A DNA stretch of 28,410 bases from Micavibrio sp. UBA2638. Lineage in GTDB: Bacteria > Pseudomonadota > Alphaproteobacteria > Micavibrionales > Micavibrionaceae. This document shows, one piece after another, positions 7,618-14,978 of the stretch. The notes under the pieces were generated by a model that did no database searches, was not told the origin of the DNA, and worked only from the letters and a program-made list of their open reading frames with translations. The translations under genes and the position numbers were made by a program. The stretch is taken from positions 36,900 through 65,309 of the forward strand of contig DENS01000004.1 in NCBI GenBank assembly GCA_002359735.1. The letters are read 5' to 3'. How positions within the stretch are numbered: position 1 is the first letter of the stretch; every line of letters begins with the position of its first letter.

Positions 7618-9006
7618 ATGTTCATCACCGATCTTGATCCTGTCTTACTGGCACGCATTCAATTTGCTTTTACCGTATCATTTCACATCGTATTTCCGGC
7701 CTTTACAATCGGGCTTGCCAGTTGGCTTGCGGTTGTAGAAGGGCTTTGGCTAAAAACCGGGAACAATACCTACAAAGACATCTATAAATTCTGGGTCAAG
7801 ATTTTTGCGGTCTGTTTCGGGATGGGCGTTGTCTCGGGTGTTGTGATGTCCTATCAATTCGGTACCAACTGGTCGGTATTTTCGGATCAGGCCGGAAACG
7901 TCATCGGGCCGCTTCTGGCCTATGAGGTGCTAACGGCCTTCTTCCTTGAGGCTTCATTCCTTGGCATCATGCTTTTTGGCTGGGGACGCGTTAGCAAGGG
8001 TATGCATTTCGCCTCAACCATTATCGTGGCGATTGGGACCTTATTCTCCGCGTTCTGGATCTTGTCCGCCAATAGCTGGATGCAAACACCGCAAGGTTTT
8101 GAAATCGGGGCGGATGGCCTGCTTTACCCGACAAACTGGATAGAGATTATATTCAACCCGTCTTTCCCTTATCGTTTCTTCCATATGGTTACGGCGGCCT
8201 ATTTAACAACAGCCTTTGTCGTGGGCGGCGTTGGGTCCTGGTATCTATGGCGCGGGGAATATATGCGCCACGCGCGCATCATGGTTGGCATGGCCATGAT
8301 TATGGCCGTATTCGTGGCACCGGCGCAATTATTGATTGGCCATGCGCACGGTGAAAACACATTACATTACCAGCCGGTCAAAGTCGCCGCGATGGAAGGA
8401 AACTGGGAACGCGGAGGCAACAAACCACTTTACCTGTTCGGTTGGCCGAATATGGAGACCGAAACCACCGATTATGGCATCACGATTCCAGATGGGGCCA
8501 GCTGGGTTCTCACCGGCAAAGCCGATGGCGAAATACCGGGTTTGAAAGATGTTCCACCGGAAGATAGACCGCCGGTGGCGATTGTATTCTGGTCATTCCG
8601 TATCATGGTTGGCCTTGGCATGGCCATGATTTTAACCGGTGTTTTTGCCATCGTATTGTACGCGACCAAGCGTCTGTATGATTCAAGGCCCTTCCAGCTT
8701 TGGTGCATGGCCATGACACCATCGGGCTTTATCGCCCTGCTGGCCGGATGGTTTGTGACCGAGGTCGGGCGTCAACCCTATACTGCCTATGGCGTGATCC
8801 GTACATCCGAATCCGTATCGCCGGTTTTGGGCGAACATGTGGCGCTATCGCTTCTGGCTTTCATTGTTGTCTACACGGCCCTGTTTGGCGCCGCAACCTA
8901 TTACATCATAAAATTGATCCGCAAAGGCCCGGCCATCATTGACGAGGGCGAAACATATTACGGCCATTCGATGGAAGCCAGCGCCACAAAGAAAGGAAAC
9001 GAATAA
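7618..9006 (+). CDS. cydA: Cytochrome bd-type quinol oxidase subunit I (CIO-like)
   Basis: The 462-residue multi-spanning protein carries the quinol site and all hemes of a bd-type terminal oxidase, which reduces oxygen to water without pumping protons. By alignment from memory with E. coli CydA, H23 matches H19 (heme d), H189 in PYRFFHMV matches H186 and M330 in FWSFRIMVG matches M393 (heme b558). E382 in TEVGRQPY matches E445 (heme b595); the M330 to E382 spacing is the same 52 residues. The acidic AYEVLTAFFLEASF helix of the proton path is present. A short Q-loop and TAYGVIRTSESVSP after GRQPY point to the cyanide-insensitive CioA subtype. AGGGGG lies about 11 bases before the ATG. cydB follows with a one-base gap. 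Confidence 0.95.
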   Translation: MFITDLDPVLLARIQFAFTVSFHIVFPAFTIGLASWLAVVEGLWLKTGNNTYKDIYKFWVKIFAVCFGMGVVSGVVMSYQFGTNWSVFSDQAGNVIGPLLAYEVLTAFFLEASFLGIMLFGWGRVSKGMHFASTIIVAIGTLFSAFWILSANSWMQTPQGFEIGADGLLYPTNWIEIIFNPSFPYRFFHMVTAAYLTTAFVVGGVGSWYLWRGEYMRHARIMVGMAMIMAVFVAPAQLLIGHAHGENTLHYQPVKVAAMEGNWERGGNKPLYLFGWPNMETETTDYGITIPDGASWVLTGKADGEIPGLKDVPPEDRPPVAIVFWSFRIMVGLGMAMILTGVFAIVLYATKRLYDSRPFQLWCMAMTPSGFIALLAGWFVTEVGRQPYTAYGVIRTSESVSPVLGEHVALSLLAFIVVYTALFGAATYYIIKLIRKGPAIIDEGETYYGHSMEASATKKGNE

Positions 9007-9007
9007 C

Positions 9008-10027
9008 ATGTTTACGTTTGAAAATATCCTCGACCTTCCTTTGATCTGGGGCGGCCTGATCGCCACAGCGGTGCTGTTGTATGTCTTGCTGGACGGGTTT
9101 GACCTTGGGGTTGGTATATTGTTCCCCTTTGCCCCGTCAGATAAATGCCGCGACCGTATGATGAATTCCGTTGCGCCGTTTTGGGATGGCAATGAAACAT
9201 GGCTGGTTCTGGGCGGCGGCGGATTATTCGCAGCGTTTCCCCTGGCCTATGCGATTGTTATGCCCGCAATGTATATTCCGGTCATTGCAATGTTGCTCTG
9301 CCTTATATTCCGCGGCGTGGCCTTCGAGTTCCGCTTTAAGGCCGAAACATCACGCTATATCTGGGATCACGCCTTTCACTTCGGATCACTTGGCGCAGCC
9401 TTTTGTCAGGGGCTGATACTGGGCGGCATTGTTCAAGGCATAGAGGTGCAGGGCCGCAGCTTTGCCGGAGGCGCTTTTGACTGGCTGACCGGGTTTTCCG
9501 TGATGTGCGGCCTGGGGGTTGTGGCCGGTTACATCCTGCTGGGCGCTACTTGGCTCATCTGGAAAACCGAAGATGTTACGCAGGACTGGGCGCGTAAAGC
9601 AGCCCAATACATCCTGATTTTTGTAGCCTTCTTCATGGGCATAGTAAGCCTGTGGGTTCCGTTTCTGGATAATGATCTTCATATGCGCTGGTTGAGCCAG
9701 CCCAATATATACTACCTATCGGCATTACCGGCGTTGACGACACTGGTTTTCGTGCTCACATGGCGATCATTGCGCAACCCGGTGAAAGAAGCACAACCCT
9801 TTGTCTATAGCCTTGGTCTATTCCTGCTGGGGTATATAGGATTGGCCATCAGCCTGTGGCCATGGATCGTGCCGTATCAGGTTACGCTGTGGGACGGCGC
9901 AGCGGCCGGGACATCCCTGTCACTGATGCTGATCGGGGCCGCGATTATGCTCCCGATTATTTTGGGATACACTGCCTTTTGTTACTACACCTTCCGCGGG
10001 AAATCCAGCCATGAGCACATTTACTAA
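9008..10027 (+). CDS. cydB: Cytochrome bd-type quinol oxidase subunit II
   Basis: The 339-residue membrane protein is the heme-free partner of CydA. It has the typical N-terminus with LLDGFDLGVGILFPF, then WDGNETWLVLGGGGLFAAFP, the signature block after the first helix, and about eight to nine hydrophobic spans in all. The length is within the usual CydB/CioB range. The ATG at 9008 is chosen because AAAGGA lies about ten bases upstream inside the end of cydA and the family starts there; the longer frame from 8939 overlaps cydA coding sequence. The last 17 bases overlap the start of a small membrane-protein gene, suggesting translational coupling. Confidence 0.95.
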   Translation: MFTFENILDLPLIWGGLIATAVLLYVLLDGFDLGVGILFPFAPSDKCRDRMMNSVAPFWDGNETWLVLGGGGLFAAFPLAYAIVMPAMYIPVIAMLLCLIFRGVAFEFRFKAETSRYIWDHAFHFGSLGAAFCQGLILGGIVQGIEVQGRSFAGGAFDWLTGFSVMCGLGVVAGYILLGATWLIWKTEDVTQDWARKAAQYILIFVAFFMGIVSLWVPFLDNDLHMRWLSQPNIYYLSALPALTTLVFVLTWRSLRNPVKEAQPFVYSLGLFLLGYIGLAISLWPWIVPYQVTLWDGAAAGTSLSLMLIGAAIMLPIILGYTAFCYYTFRGKSSHEHIY

Positions 10028-10181
10028 AGCCTGCTCGGAGCGCCTGAACAGAGCCATGGACGGCCTGGGGCTGCGTGGTAAAAAACGCCAATGGGCCTGG
10101 TTTTTTATTTTATGGCTGGCTGGTCTGGGGTGCGTTTTAACACTGGGATACACCATAAAATTCTTTATGGGCCTTATTTAA
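10011..10181 (+). CDS. Small single-span membrane protein, DUF2474/CydX-like accessory of cytochrome bd
   Basis: A 56-residue frame starts at an ATG inside the last codons of cydB and ends at TAA 10179-10181. About 27 polar, basic residues (RLNRAMDG, LRGKKRQ) are followed by one hydrophobic span, WAWFFILWLAGLG onward, ending KFFMGLI. The tryptophan-rich span and position behind a CIO-type cydB resemble the DUF2474 micropeptides that follow cioAB in many Proteobacteria. CydX-like peptides stabilise the hemes of cytochrome bd in E. coli; a similar role here is inferred. The frame is too short for many gene finders. The start overlaps cydB by 17 bases, and a strong terminator lies about 50 bases downstream, so it is the last gene of the operon. 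Confidence 0.75.
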   Translation: MSTFTKACSERLNRAMDGLGLRGKKRQWAWFFILWLAGLGCVLTLGYTIKFFMGLI

Positions 10182-10232
10182 ACGATACAAAGCGCGCCAA
10201 TACATGGAAAAGCGCTGGGCCATCAACCAGTA

Positions 10233-10265
10233 AAAAGGCGCTGGCAAACCATGCCAACGCCTTTT
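10233..10265. terminator. Strong bidirectional terminator after the cytochrome bd operon
   Basis: AAAAGGCG-C-TGGCA (10233-10246) pairs with TGCCA-A-CGCCTTTT (10252-10265) around a five-base loop. The stem has 13 pairs and one internal mismatch. T-runs occur on both strands, so it can end the cyd operon (+) and the VOC gene (-) that converge here. Confidence 0.85.
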
Positions 10266-10298
10266 CGTTACACCGCTCTATTTGTTCTTACATGATGC

Positions 10299-10760
10299 CT
10301 ATACACACCCAGCGCACGTTTTTCTTTTTTTACGTTTATTGCTGGCAAGATCATGCAAAAAATGTTCGTCAAATTTTGCGGTGTCCATAGCCTCTGCAAC
10401 ACTAATCAGTATTCCGTTGGGGTCCCCTACAAAAAAGTGTTTCAGGCCAATATTGGGGCTTTGGCCAGGCTCGGTAATTATATTTAACCCTTCCCAATAA
10501 AATTGCTGATAAGCAACATTGACGTCCTTCACCGGGAAATGCAAAATCATCCCTTTTATTGACCGGTGGTATTGTTTGGGTATAACTTCGTGATTTTCAT
10601 CAATAATGGCAATATAGTCATTTTCACTATCGGAGCGCTTTAAAATGCTGAAATCCGGCATTTCAAACTCCGGGGCAAAACCAAAATGATCTTCGTAAAA
10701 ATTAACGGTTTGAGCATAGTTCCTGGTACAAATAACCGGATATGAGAAATTGGAAAGCAT
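10299..10760 (-). CDS. VOC (glyoxalase/bleomycin-resistance fold) protein
   Basis: The 153-residue protein has the vicinal-oxygen-chelate pattern. An N-terminal NYAQTVNFYEDHFGF motif comes first, a second beta-alpha-beta unit near VKDVNVAYQQFYWEGLN follows, and the closing FVGDPNGILISVAE is typical of glyoxalase-like domains. The usual role is metal-dependent chemistry on small molecules or drug binding, but the substrate is unknown. A basic KRKKRK tail follows the domain. The start at 10760 is favoured over one five codons upstream because GAAAGGAG lies five bases before it and the upstream ATG overlaps that ribosome site. It is divergent from a TetR gene, and duplicated palindromic sites between them make it the likely target of that repressor. 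Confidence 0.85.
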   Translation of the reverse strand: MLSNFSYPVICTRNYAQTVNFYEDHFGFAPEFEMPDFSILKRSDSENDYIAIIDENHEVIPKQYHRSIKGMILHFPVKDVNVAYQQFYWEGLNIITEPGQSPNIGLKHFFVGDPNGILISVAEAMDTAKFDEHFLHDLASNKRKKRKTCAGCV

Positions 10761-10808
10761 AATTGCTCCTTTCATTTAAAAAATACACACTAAAAAATTA
10801 CAGCCTAA

Positions 10809-10867
10809 TACTGACACACTGTCAGTATTTATATTAATTGACAACCTGTCAGTATGTCAAGTACTCT
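10809..10867. promoter_or_regulatory. Duplicated operator and overlapping divergent promoters (VOC / TetR)
   Basis: Copy one is the palindrome TACTGACA-CAC-TGTCAGTA (10809-10827). Copy two repeats its core as TGACAACCTGTCAGTAT (10839-10855), matching 15 of 17 bases. TTGACA lies on the plus strand at 10838-10843 and again on the minus strand at 10860-10855. The minus-strand copy has TAATAT (10836-10831) at 18 bases, a good promoter for the VOC gene. The plus-strand copy has a weaker TACTCT (10862-10867). Binding of the TetR protein here would block both. Confidence 0.65.
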
Positions 10868-10931
10868 TAAGTATATTGGGGGAATTATTTTTTCCATAAT
10901 GGGGAACACGTGACATAGCATAACGTAAAGT

Positions 10932-11537
10932 ATGAGCAAAAGACCTGGGCCAAACAAAGATAACCTTGAGGCCACACGCACAGCATTTCTGCAAATCGCA
11001 AAAAAGGAATTTTGCGACCATGGGTATGTCGACGCATCGACAACCCGCATTGTCAATGAATCCGGTATGGCCAGAGGGTCATTATATTATCATTTCGGTG
11101 ACAAACACGGACTGTTCCGGGCCATCTACGCACAATTAATGCATAGCGCCGTCGATACAATCTCAGCCCGCATGGACGAAGAAGAAACCCCAATCGATGC
11201 CTTGATCGCGGGCGCCAATACGTTTTTAGAATTGTGCCTGGATGATGAGTTCCGCAAAATAACTTTAATTCAATCCCAGGCCGCCATGAGCTATAGCGAC
11301 CGTCTGGAGATTGCGCAGCAAACCTTGCTGAAAAAGCTAAACGAAGCCTTGCCACCCCTTTTAGAACAAGGGTATTTCCCTGGGCACACCCTGGCGACCA
11401 TCACCGTCTTTATATTTGGAATATTAGGCGAAATTGGCCGCGCCATGGATTTCACGGAAAACCCGCATAAGACCCTGCCTGATTACACCAGGGCCTTTCA
11501 GGCCACAATGCAGAATATGGCCCCTAAAAATGCATAA
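10932..11537 (+). CDS. TetR/AcrR family transcriptional regulator
   Basis: The 201-residue protein has an N-terminal TetR helix-turn-helix. TRTAFLQIAKKEFCDHGYVDAST leads into TRIVNESGMARGSLYYHFGDKHGLF, which ends in the classic YYHF recognition helix. The remaining 140 residues are helical and would form the ligand pocket and dimer interface, without recognisable similarity to a named subfamily. TetR proteins are usually repressors released by a small ligand. The divergent VOC gene and the duplicated palindromes between them suggest it controls that gene and itself. The ATG at 10932 has only a weak ribosome site (TAAAG). It converges on the unknown coiled-coil gene with a 24-base gap. Confidence 0.88.
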   Translation: MSKRPGPNKDNLEATRTAFLQIAKKEFCDHGYVDASTTRIVNESGMARGSLYYHFGDKHGLFRAIYAQLMHSAVDTISARMDEEETPIDALIAGANTFLELCLDDEFRKITLIQSQAAMSYSDRLEIAQQTLLKKLNEALPPLLEQGYFPGHTLATITVFIFGILGEIGRAMDFTENPHKTLPDYTRAFQATMQNMAPKNA

Positions 11538-11561
11538 CCGCCCGGGCCGCACGAATATGCG

Positions 11562-12293
11562 TTATTGCGTTTCCCGGTCATTCAGAGCCTTGACGCGCGC
11601 AGATGCGTCCATGTAGACGTTATTAAGCGCCGGATCGTCAAATCTAACGCTGCCCTTATCAAGATCAACGCTATATTTACCGTTTGATTGCATGAAGCAA
11701 TTCAAAATCACGCGGTATTCGTCAAAGATTTGTCGTTCATAACCGAAAAAGACCATATATTTTTCCAGCTGCTCCGACTTTGTTTTGCTCCATTCCGCAT
11801 TCAGCTCTGCCGCGGCGGCATCATCTTCCAGCATCTTGAAAAGCGTTTTGATCTGCTGATCTGTTTTTTCATACCGCTCAATAATCTGGTCCATATCCGT
11901 TTCCATCTCCGCCATCAGGTTTCTGGCGAATGTGTTATTTTCAGACACATATTCAAATTGGCGCATATTCGAAGGCTTCACCATATCCCGCACCACTGTG
12001 CGCTTTTCACGGTATGCAAGGGTTTTTTCTTCCAAATCGGTCAAGAAGCCATTCACAATGCTTTCAAATTTGTTGCGTATATGCTCTTTCTTTTTCTCAG
12101 GACTTTGGACACCTTCCCGGTTAGGACGATAGGCCAGATCCGAAGCCCCGCCTGCTGCGGTGGTTGCCTGATCGGCCTGTGTTTGTTGCTGCGGCAATAT
12201 TGAACCGGCATCCATCTGAAGCACCCAGAAACCGGCCCCGGCCGCCCCCGCCAGAACCAAGAGAAGAAGCAATAAATCTTTTGTCGATTTCAT
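11562..12293 (-). CDS. Membrane-anchored coiled-coil protein of unknown function
   Basis: I do not recognise a family. The 243-residue product starts MKSTKDLLLLLLVLAGAAGAGFWVL, an uncleaved signal-anchor or signal peptide, followed by a Gln/Thr/Ala-rich linker. From about residue 65 the protein is strongly charged and probably helical or coiled coil, with many Glu, Lys and Gln (for example EEKTLAYREKRTVVRDM and IIERYEKTDQQIKTLF). It would face the periplasm. One cysteine occurs, in LNCFMQS. The start at 12293 is chosen because AAAGGA lies nine bases upstream; the ATG three codons earlier touches that element. It lies 13 bases after the nucleosidase gene, so the two are probably co-transcribed. 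Confidence 0.7.
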   Translation of the reverse strand: MKSTKDLLLLLLVLAGAAGAGFWVLQMDAGSILPQQQTQADQATTAAGGASDLAYRPNREGVQSPEKKKEHIRNKFESIVNGFLTDLEEKTLAYREKRTVVRDMVKPSNMRQFEYVSENNTFARNLMAEMETDMDQIIERYEKTDQQIKTLFKMLEDDAAAAELNAEWSKTKSEQLEKYMVFFGYERQIFDEYRVILNCFMQSNGKYSVDLDKGSVRFDDPALNNVYMDASARVKALNDRETQ

Positions 12294-12306
12294 AACCGGC
12301 ATTCCT

Positions 12307-12873
12307 TTATATTGTTAAATTTTTCAAAGTATTACGCAATAAAACGGCAGCCTTTTCCAAGGCATCATTCCAATCTGTAACGGCCTGGTCATCGGCCCCG
12401 TCCGATATATATTTCAAACACAAGAACGGGATATCCTCTCTCTGACAAATCAGGGCAAGGGCATAGGCCTCCATATCAACCACATCGAAATCAGACGCGC
12501 CATGGGTGGCGTCAAAGCTGTCACCTGTACCGCAAACCCCTTGCAAAAGGTCGTTCACAGCGTGGCCATGTTCAATCACAACCGGGTCTGTCGAAAACGG
12601 TGTTTGCCACTTTTCAAACCCCAGCAGGCTGACATCCATATCGCGCTGAATAAAACGTGTACAATTAACAATACTGCCCGTTGGGTGTTTACGGCTGCCT
12701 GCGGTTCCCATATTCACGACCATCGATGGACGGTCTTGTCCGTGCAACCATTTAGAAAGCGCGTAACTGGCATTCACTTTGCCGATACCGGTATGCAAAA
12801 CAGTGTAATCCGCGAACGCATCGCGGCTTTCCTCTTTCATAGCAAAAACGAGCAACGGATTATCCAGTGACAC
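12307..12873 (-). CDS. MTA/SAH nucleosidase-like phosphorylase-superfamily protein
   Basis: The 188-residue protein belongs to the purine nucleoside phosphorylase/MTAN fold. Its motifs line up with 5'-methylthioadenosine/S-adenosylhomocysteine nucleosidase. FAMKEES near residue 10 carries the N-terminal glutamate, VNMGTAGS binds the ribose/nucleophile region, VVDMEAYALA holds E135, and SDGADD supplies the catalytic aspartate (D158). It is shorter than E. coli MtnN (about 230 residues), with loops missing before VNMGTAG. The likely job is hydrolysing MTA or SAH in the methionine salvage/methylation cycle, though a related nucleoside cannot be excluded. Translation most likely starts at GTG 12873; the nearby ATG at 12880 is in another frame. 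The coiled-coil gene follows in the same operon. Confidence 0.8.
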   Translation of the reverse strand: MSLDNPLLVFAMKEESRDAFADYTVLHTGIGKVNASYALSKWLHGQDRPSMVVNMGTAGSRKHPTGSIVNCTRFIQRDMDVSLLGFEKWQTPFSTDPVVIEHGHAVNDLLQGVCGTGDSFDATHGASDFDVVDMEAYALALICQREDIPFLCLKYISDGADDQAVTDWNDALEKAAVLLRNTLKNLTI

Positions 12874-13080
12874 CTGTCATTTCCCCTTTTAAAAACACGC
12901 CACACATAACGGCTTCATTTCAAACAGCACATAATCGGCAACCACGCGCCCTTCATAAATAACAACTTCGTTATGATAATGGAAGCCTTAATACCAACAC
13001 CTGCATTCTTAATCCCGCGACACAGAACAAAGCATCTTCGACCAAGTATTGCCCGGTCTTACCGCGTCATAGCCATAAAT
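12874..13080. other. Non-coding stretch between the nucleosidase and cNMP-binding genes
   Basis: No plausible gene is visible on either strand. If the minus-strand promoter at 13081-13109 is real, this stretch is an untranslated leader of about 200 bases for the nucleosidase operon. A small inverted repeat, ATAAC-AACTTC-GTTAT, lies around 12959-12974. I found no match to a known riboswitch, including SAH or SAM types, but cannot fold it rigorously by eye. Confidence 0.4.
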
Positions 13081-13109
13081 TATATATGCCAAAAGCGAAT
13101 AAAATGCAA
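13081..13109 (-). promoter_or_regulatory. Candidate promoter of the nucleosidase operon
   Basis: On the minus strand TTGCAT (13109-13104) and TATATA (13086-13081) are separated by 17 bases. This is nearly the same arrangement as the mnmA promoter candidate. It would start transcription near 13074, about 200 bases before the nucleosidase start codon. Confidence 0.4.
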
Positions 13110-13212
13110 AACACGACTAAACTTCATATTTTATTTAGGTTAATATACGATAATTGAGGGACGAAACACAACGCACCTTCACAAACAAGCAAACTGAAAA
13201 ACAAAACAGAAT

Positions 13213-13602
13213 ATGTCAGACAATAATATTGTTACATACGCCCCCGGCGAACGAATTTTGAAGAAGGGTGAAACCGCTGATAAGGCGTATATGATTATCT
13301 CCGGTAAAGTCAGGGTCTATTTAAAGAATAACGATAAGGTTCTGGATCTGGCGCAATTGGGAGCAGACGAAATTTTTGGTGAAACCGCCATGTTTACCAG
13401 CGGCACCTATGGCGCCAATGTCGATGCGCTTGAGGAAACGCAGTTGCTGGAAATTACAAATGAATCGCTAAAAACCATGATGGACAGCGCCGACCCGGTT
13501 CTCAGCGCCATTGTGAAAATGTTAATAAAACGCTTAAACGAGACCAATACAAAACTTCTGGAAAGTGAAACACGGGAATTTATGGATATCGCCTTCATTT
13601 AA
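13213..13602 (+). CDS. Stand-alone cyclic-nucleotide-binding-domain protein
   Basis: The 129-residue product is a single CRP/PKA-type cNMP-binding beta roll with no attached helix-turn-helix or enzyme domain. YAPGERILKKGETADKAYMIISGKVRVYL is the classic first half, shown here split around GETADKAY. The phosphate-binding cassette region is FGETAMFTSGTYGANVDAL, where the glutamate of the GE motif is kept, but the usual arginine that contacts the cyclic phosphate is not obvious. It may bind cAMP or c-di-GMP weakly, or act as a protein-protein module. A helical tail, LIKRLNETNTKLLESETREF, follows. There is no strong ribosome site. It lies upstream of the prepilin-like trio on the same strand with a 116-base gap. 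Confidence 0.8.
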   Translation: MSDNNIVTYAPGERILKKGETADKAYMIISGKVRVYLKNNDKVLDLAQLGADEIFGETAMFTSGTYGANVDALEETQLLEITNESLKTMMDSADPVLSAIVKMLIKRLNETNTKLLESETREFMDIAFI

Positions 13603-13718
13603 CCCCTTTTAACGAATAAGGAAGCCCTCCCCCCGCATACCGAAAAACCGCCCGATAATTCATGCAATATTAAGAATTTCATAGTAGAATATGTAGATAG
13701 ATAAAATTTTATTAAAAT

Positions 13719-14978
13719 ATGGCCATGTATAAAATCGATAGAAAAACCGCAACGACAGCCCCTGAGAAGCCGCGCCGCACAAGGCAAAACCAGCGCGGAA
13801 TTACTCTGATTGAAATCGCCTTGGCGCTTTTGATATTGGGCCTGATCATGACGCCATTACTCGCGCTGTATAATATTGAGCACAAAAAAATGCTTTGGAA
13901 TTTTGATGATGGTCGCCTGAGCCATCTTGAAGATATTTTACAAACATATGCCAAAAATAACGACCGCTTCCCCAGACCCGCCAGCCTGTTAACCAGAGAA
14001 GGCGATGCGAATTGGGGCGTTGAAGGGGTAACGCCCGATGTTTGCCCCGCCATTGGGCCAAACGGATTTTGCCGCGTGGGCGCGCCCGGCGCCGGCATTT
14101 TAATCGGAGGCATCCCGTTTGATGAATTAAAAATAGAGGCCGAAATGGCACTGGATTCCAGAAAAAACAAAATCCTTTACGCCGTTACAGAAGTCCAGAC
14201 CGATACCGCGACCTTTAATCTGAACGGCGGTCCCGGGTTGATCCAGATTGAAGGTATAGACCCCGCCACGGGTGCACCGGTGGCGCTGGCGGAAACGGAT
14301 TATGATATATTTCTGGTGGCGACCGGCGCGACAGGAAAAGGCGGATACACGGCCGAGGGCATACTGGTTGAACCCTGCATCGGCATGACACCGGAAAATG
14401 AAGACCAGAATTGCAATTTCACCGATACGTTTCTGAGCGAAGTTAATCTGGATGACACCTTAACAGGCGCCAATGCCTTCGTAGAGAATATACAGGAATT
14501 TTTCGATGACCAAACCAAGGCCATAAAGAAACCCGTGGGCGATACATGGGATGAAAACGAAAATGACAGAGATTATGTCGTGACCAGCATTAACCGCGTG
14601 GGCATTAACAACCCTGCCCCGGTTCATACGCTGGATGTTCGCGGCCAGGTTCGCATCGACGGTCAGTTAATGTCAGATCAAATTTGCCGTGATTCGGATT
14701 GTTTTGATCCGGAAACCGTTGCCGGGGCCGTCAATGATATGGATTGCCGTGACAAGGGCATATCCGGGCGTGAACCCGTCATCGGCGTTGGCTTATCACA
14801 AGTTTATTGTGGGTCAACCATTGATAAAAACGATGCCCCTTTAATTCCGCAAGTCGACCAAAACGGAAACAGTACCGGATCCTTTAAATTACAAGGATCA
14901 GGTATTTCCAATACCGATTGCGGCGCAGGCATGAGAATGATCGCTATAACCGGAGGAATACCGCAATGCGCACCATAA
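13719..14978 (+). CDS. Prepilin-like protein 1 with pilin core and tail-fibre-like C-terminus
   Basis: The 419-residue protein carries a class III (type IV prepilin) signal. A 27-residue basic leader ends at QNQRG, then ITLIEIALALLILGLIM follows with Glu at mature position +5 (E32). After the N-terminal helix come RFPRPASL, LIGGIPFDEL, ILYAVTE and a glycine-rich GKGGYTAEG. These blocks recur in the next two genes, so the three are paralogues. Near residue 290 VGINNPAPVHTLDV resembles the stem repeats of phage tail fibres and trimeric adhesins. The end has two cysteine-bounded segments, the last being DCGAGMRMIAITGGIPQC. It is far longer than ordinary pseudopilins (about 150 residues). It is probably exported, held in the inner membrane until assembly, and surface-exposed. 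No Shine-Dalgarno is visible. The end overlaps the next gene by 13 bases. Confidence 0.75.
   Translation: MAMYKIDRKTATTAPEKPRRTRQNQRGITLIEIALALLILGLIMTPLLALYNIEHKKMLWNFDDGRLSHLEDILQTYAKNNDRFPRPASLLTREGDANWGVEGVTPDVCPAIGPNGFCRVGAPGAGILIGGIPFDELKIEAEMALDSRKNKILYAVTEVQTDTATFNLNGGPGLIQIEGIDPATGAPVALAETDYDIFLVATGATGKGGYTAEGILVEPCIGMTPENEDQNCNFTDTFLSEVNLDDTLTGANAFVENIQEFFDDQTKAIKKPVGDTWDENENDRDYVVTSINRVGINNPAPVHTLDVRGQVRIDGQLMSDQICRDSDCFDPETVAGAVNDMDCRDKGISGREPVIGVGLSQVYCGSTIDKNDAPLIPQVDQNGNSTGSFKLQGSGISNTDCGAGMRMIAITGGIPQCAP

Noticed and set aside
11688..12203. Plus-strand frame of 171 codons opposite the coiled-coil gene
   Set aside because: It is a shadow of the minus-strand coding sequence. 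The minus frame has a ribosome site, signal-anchor and coherent composition.
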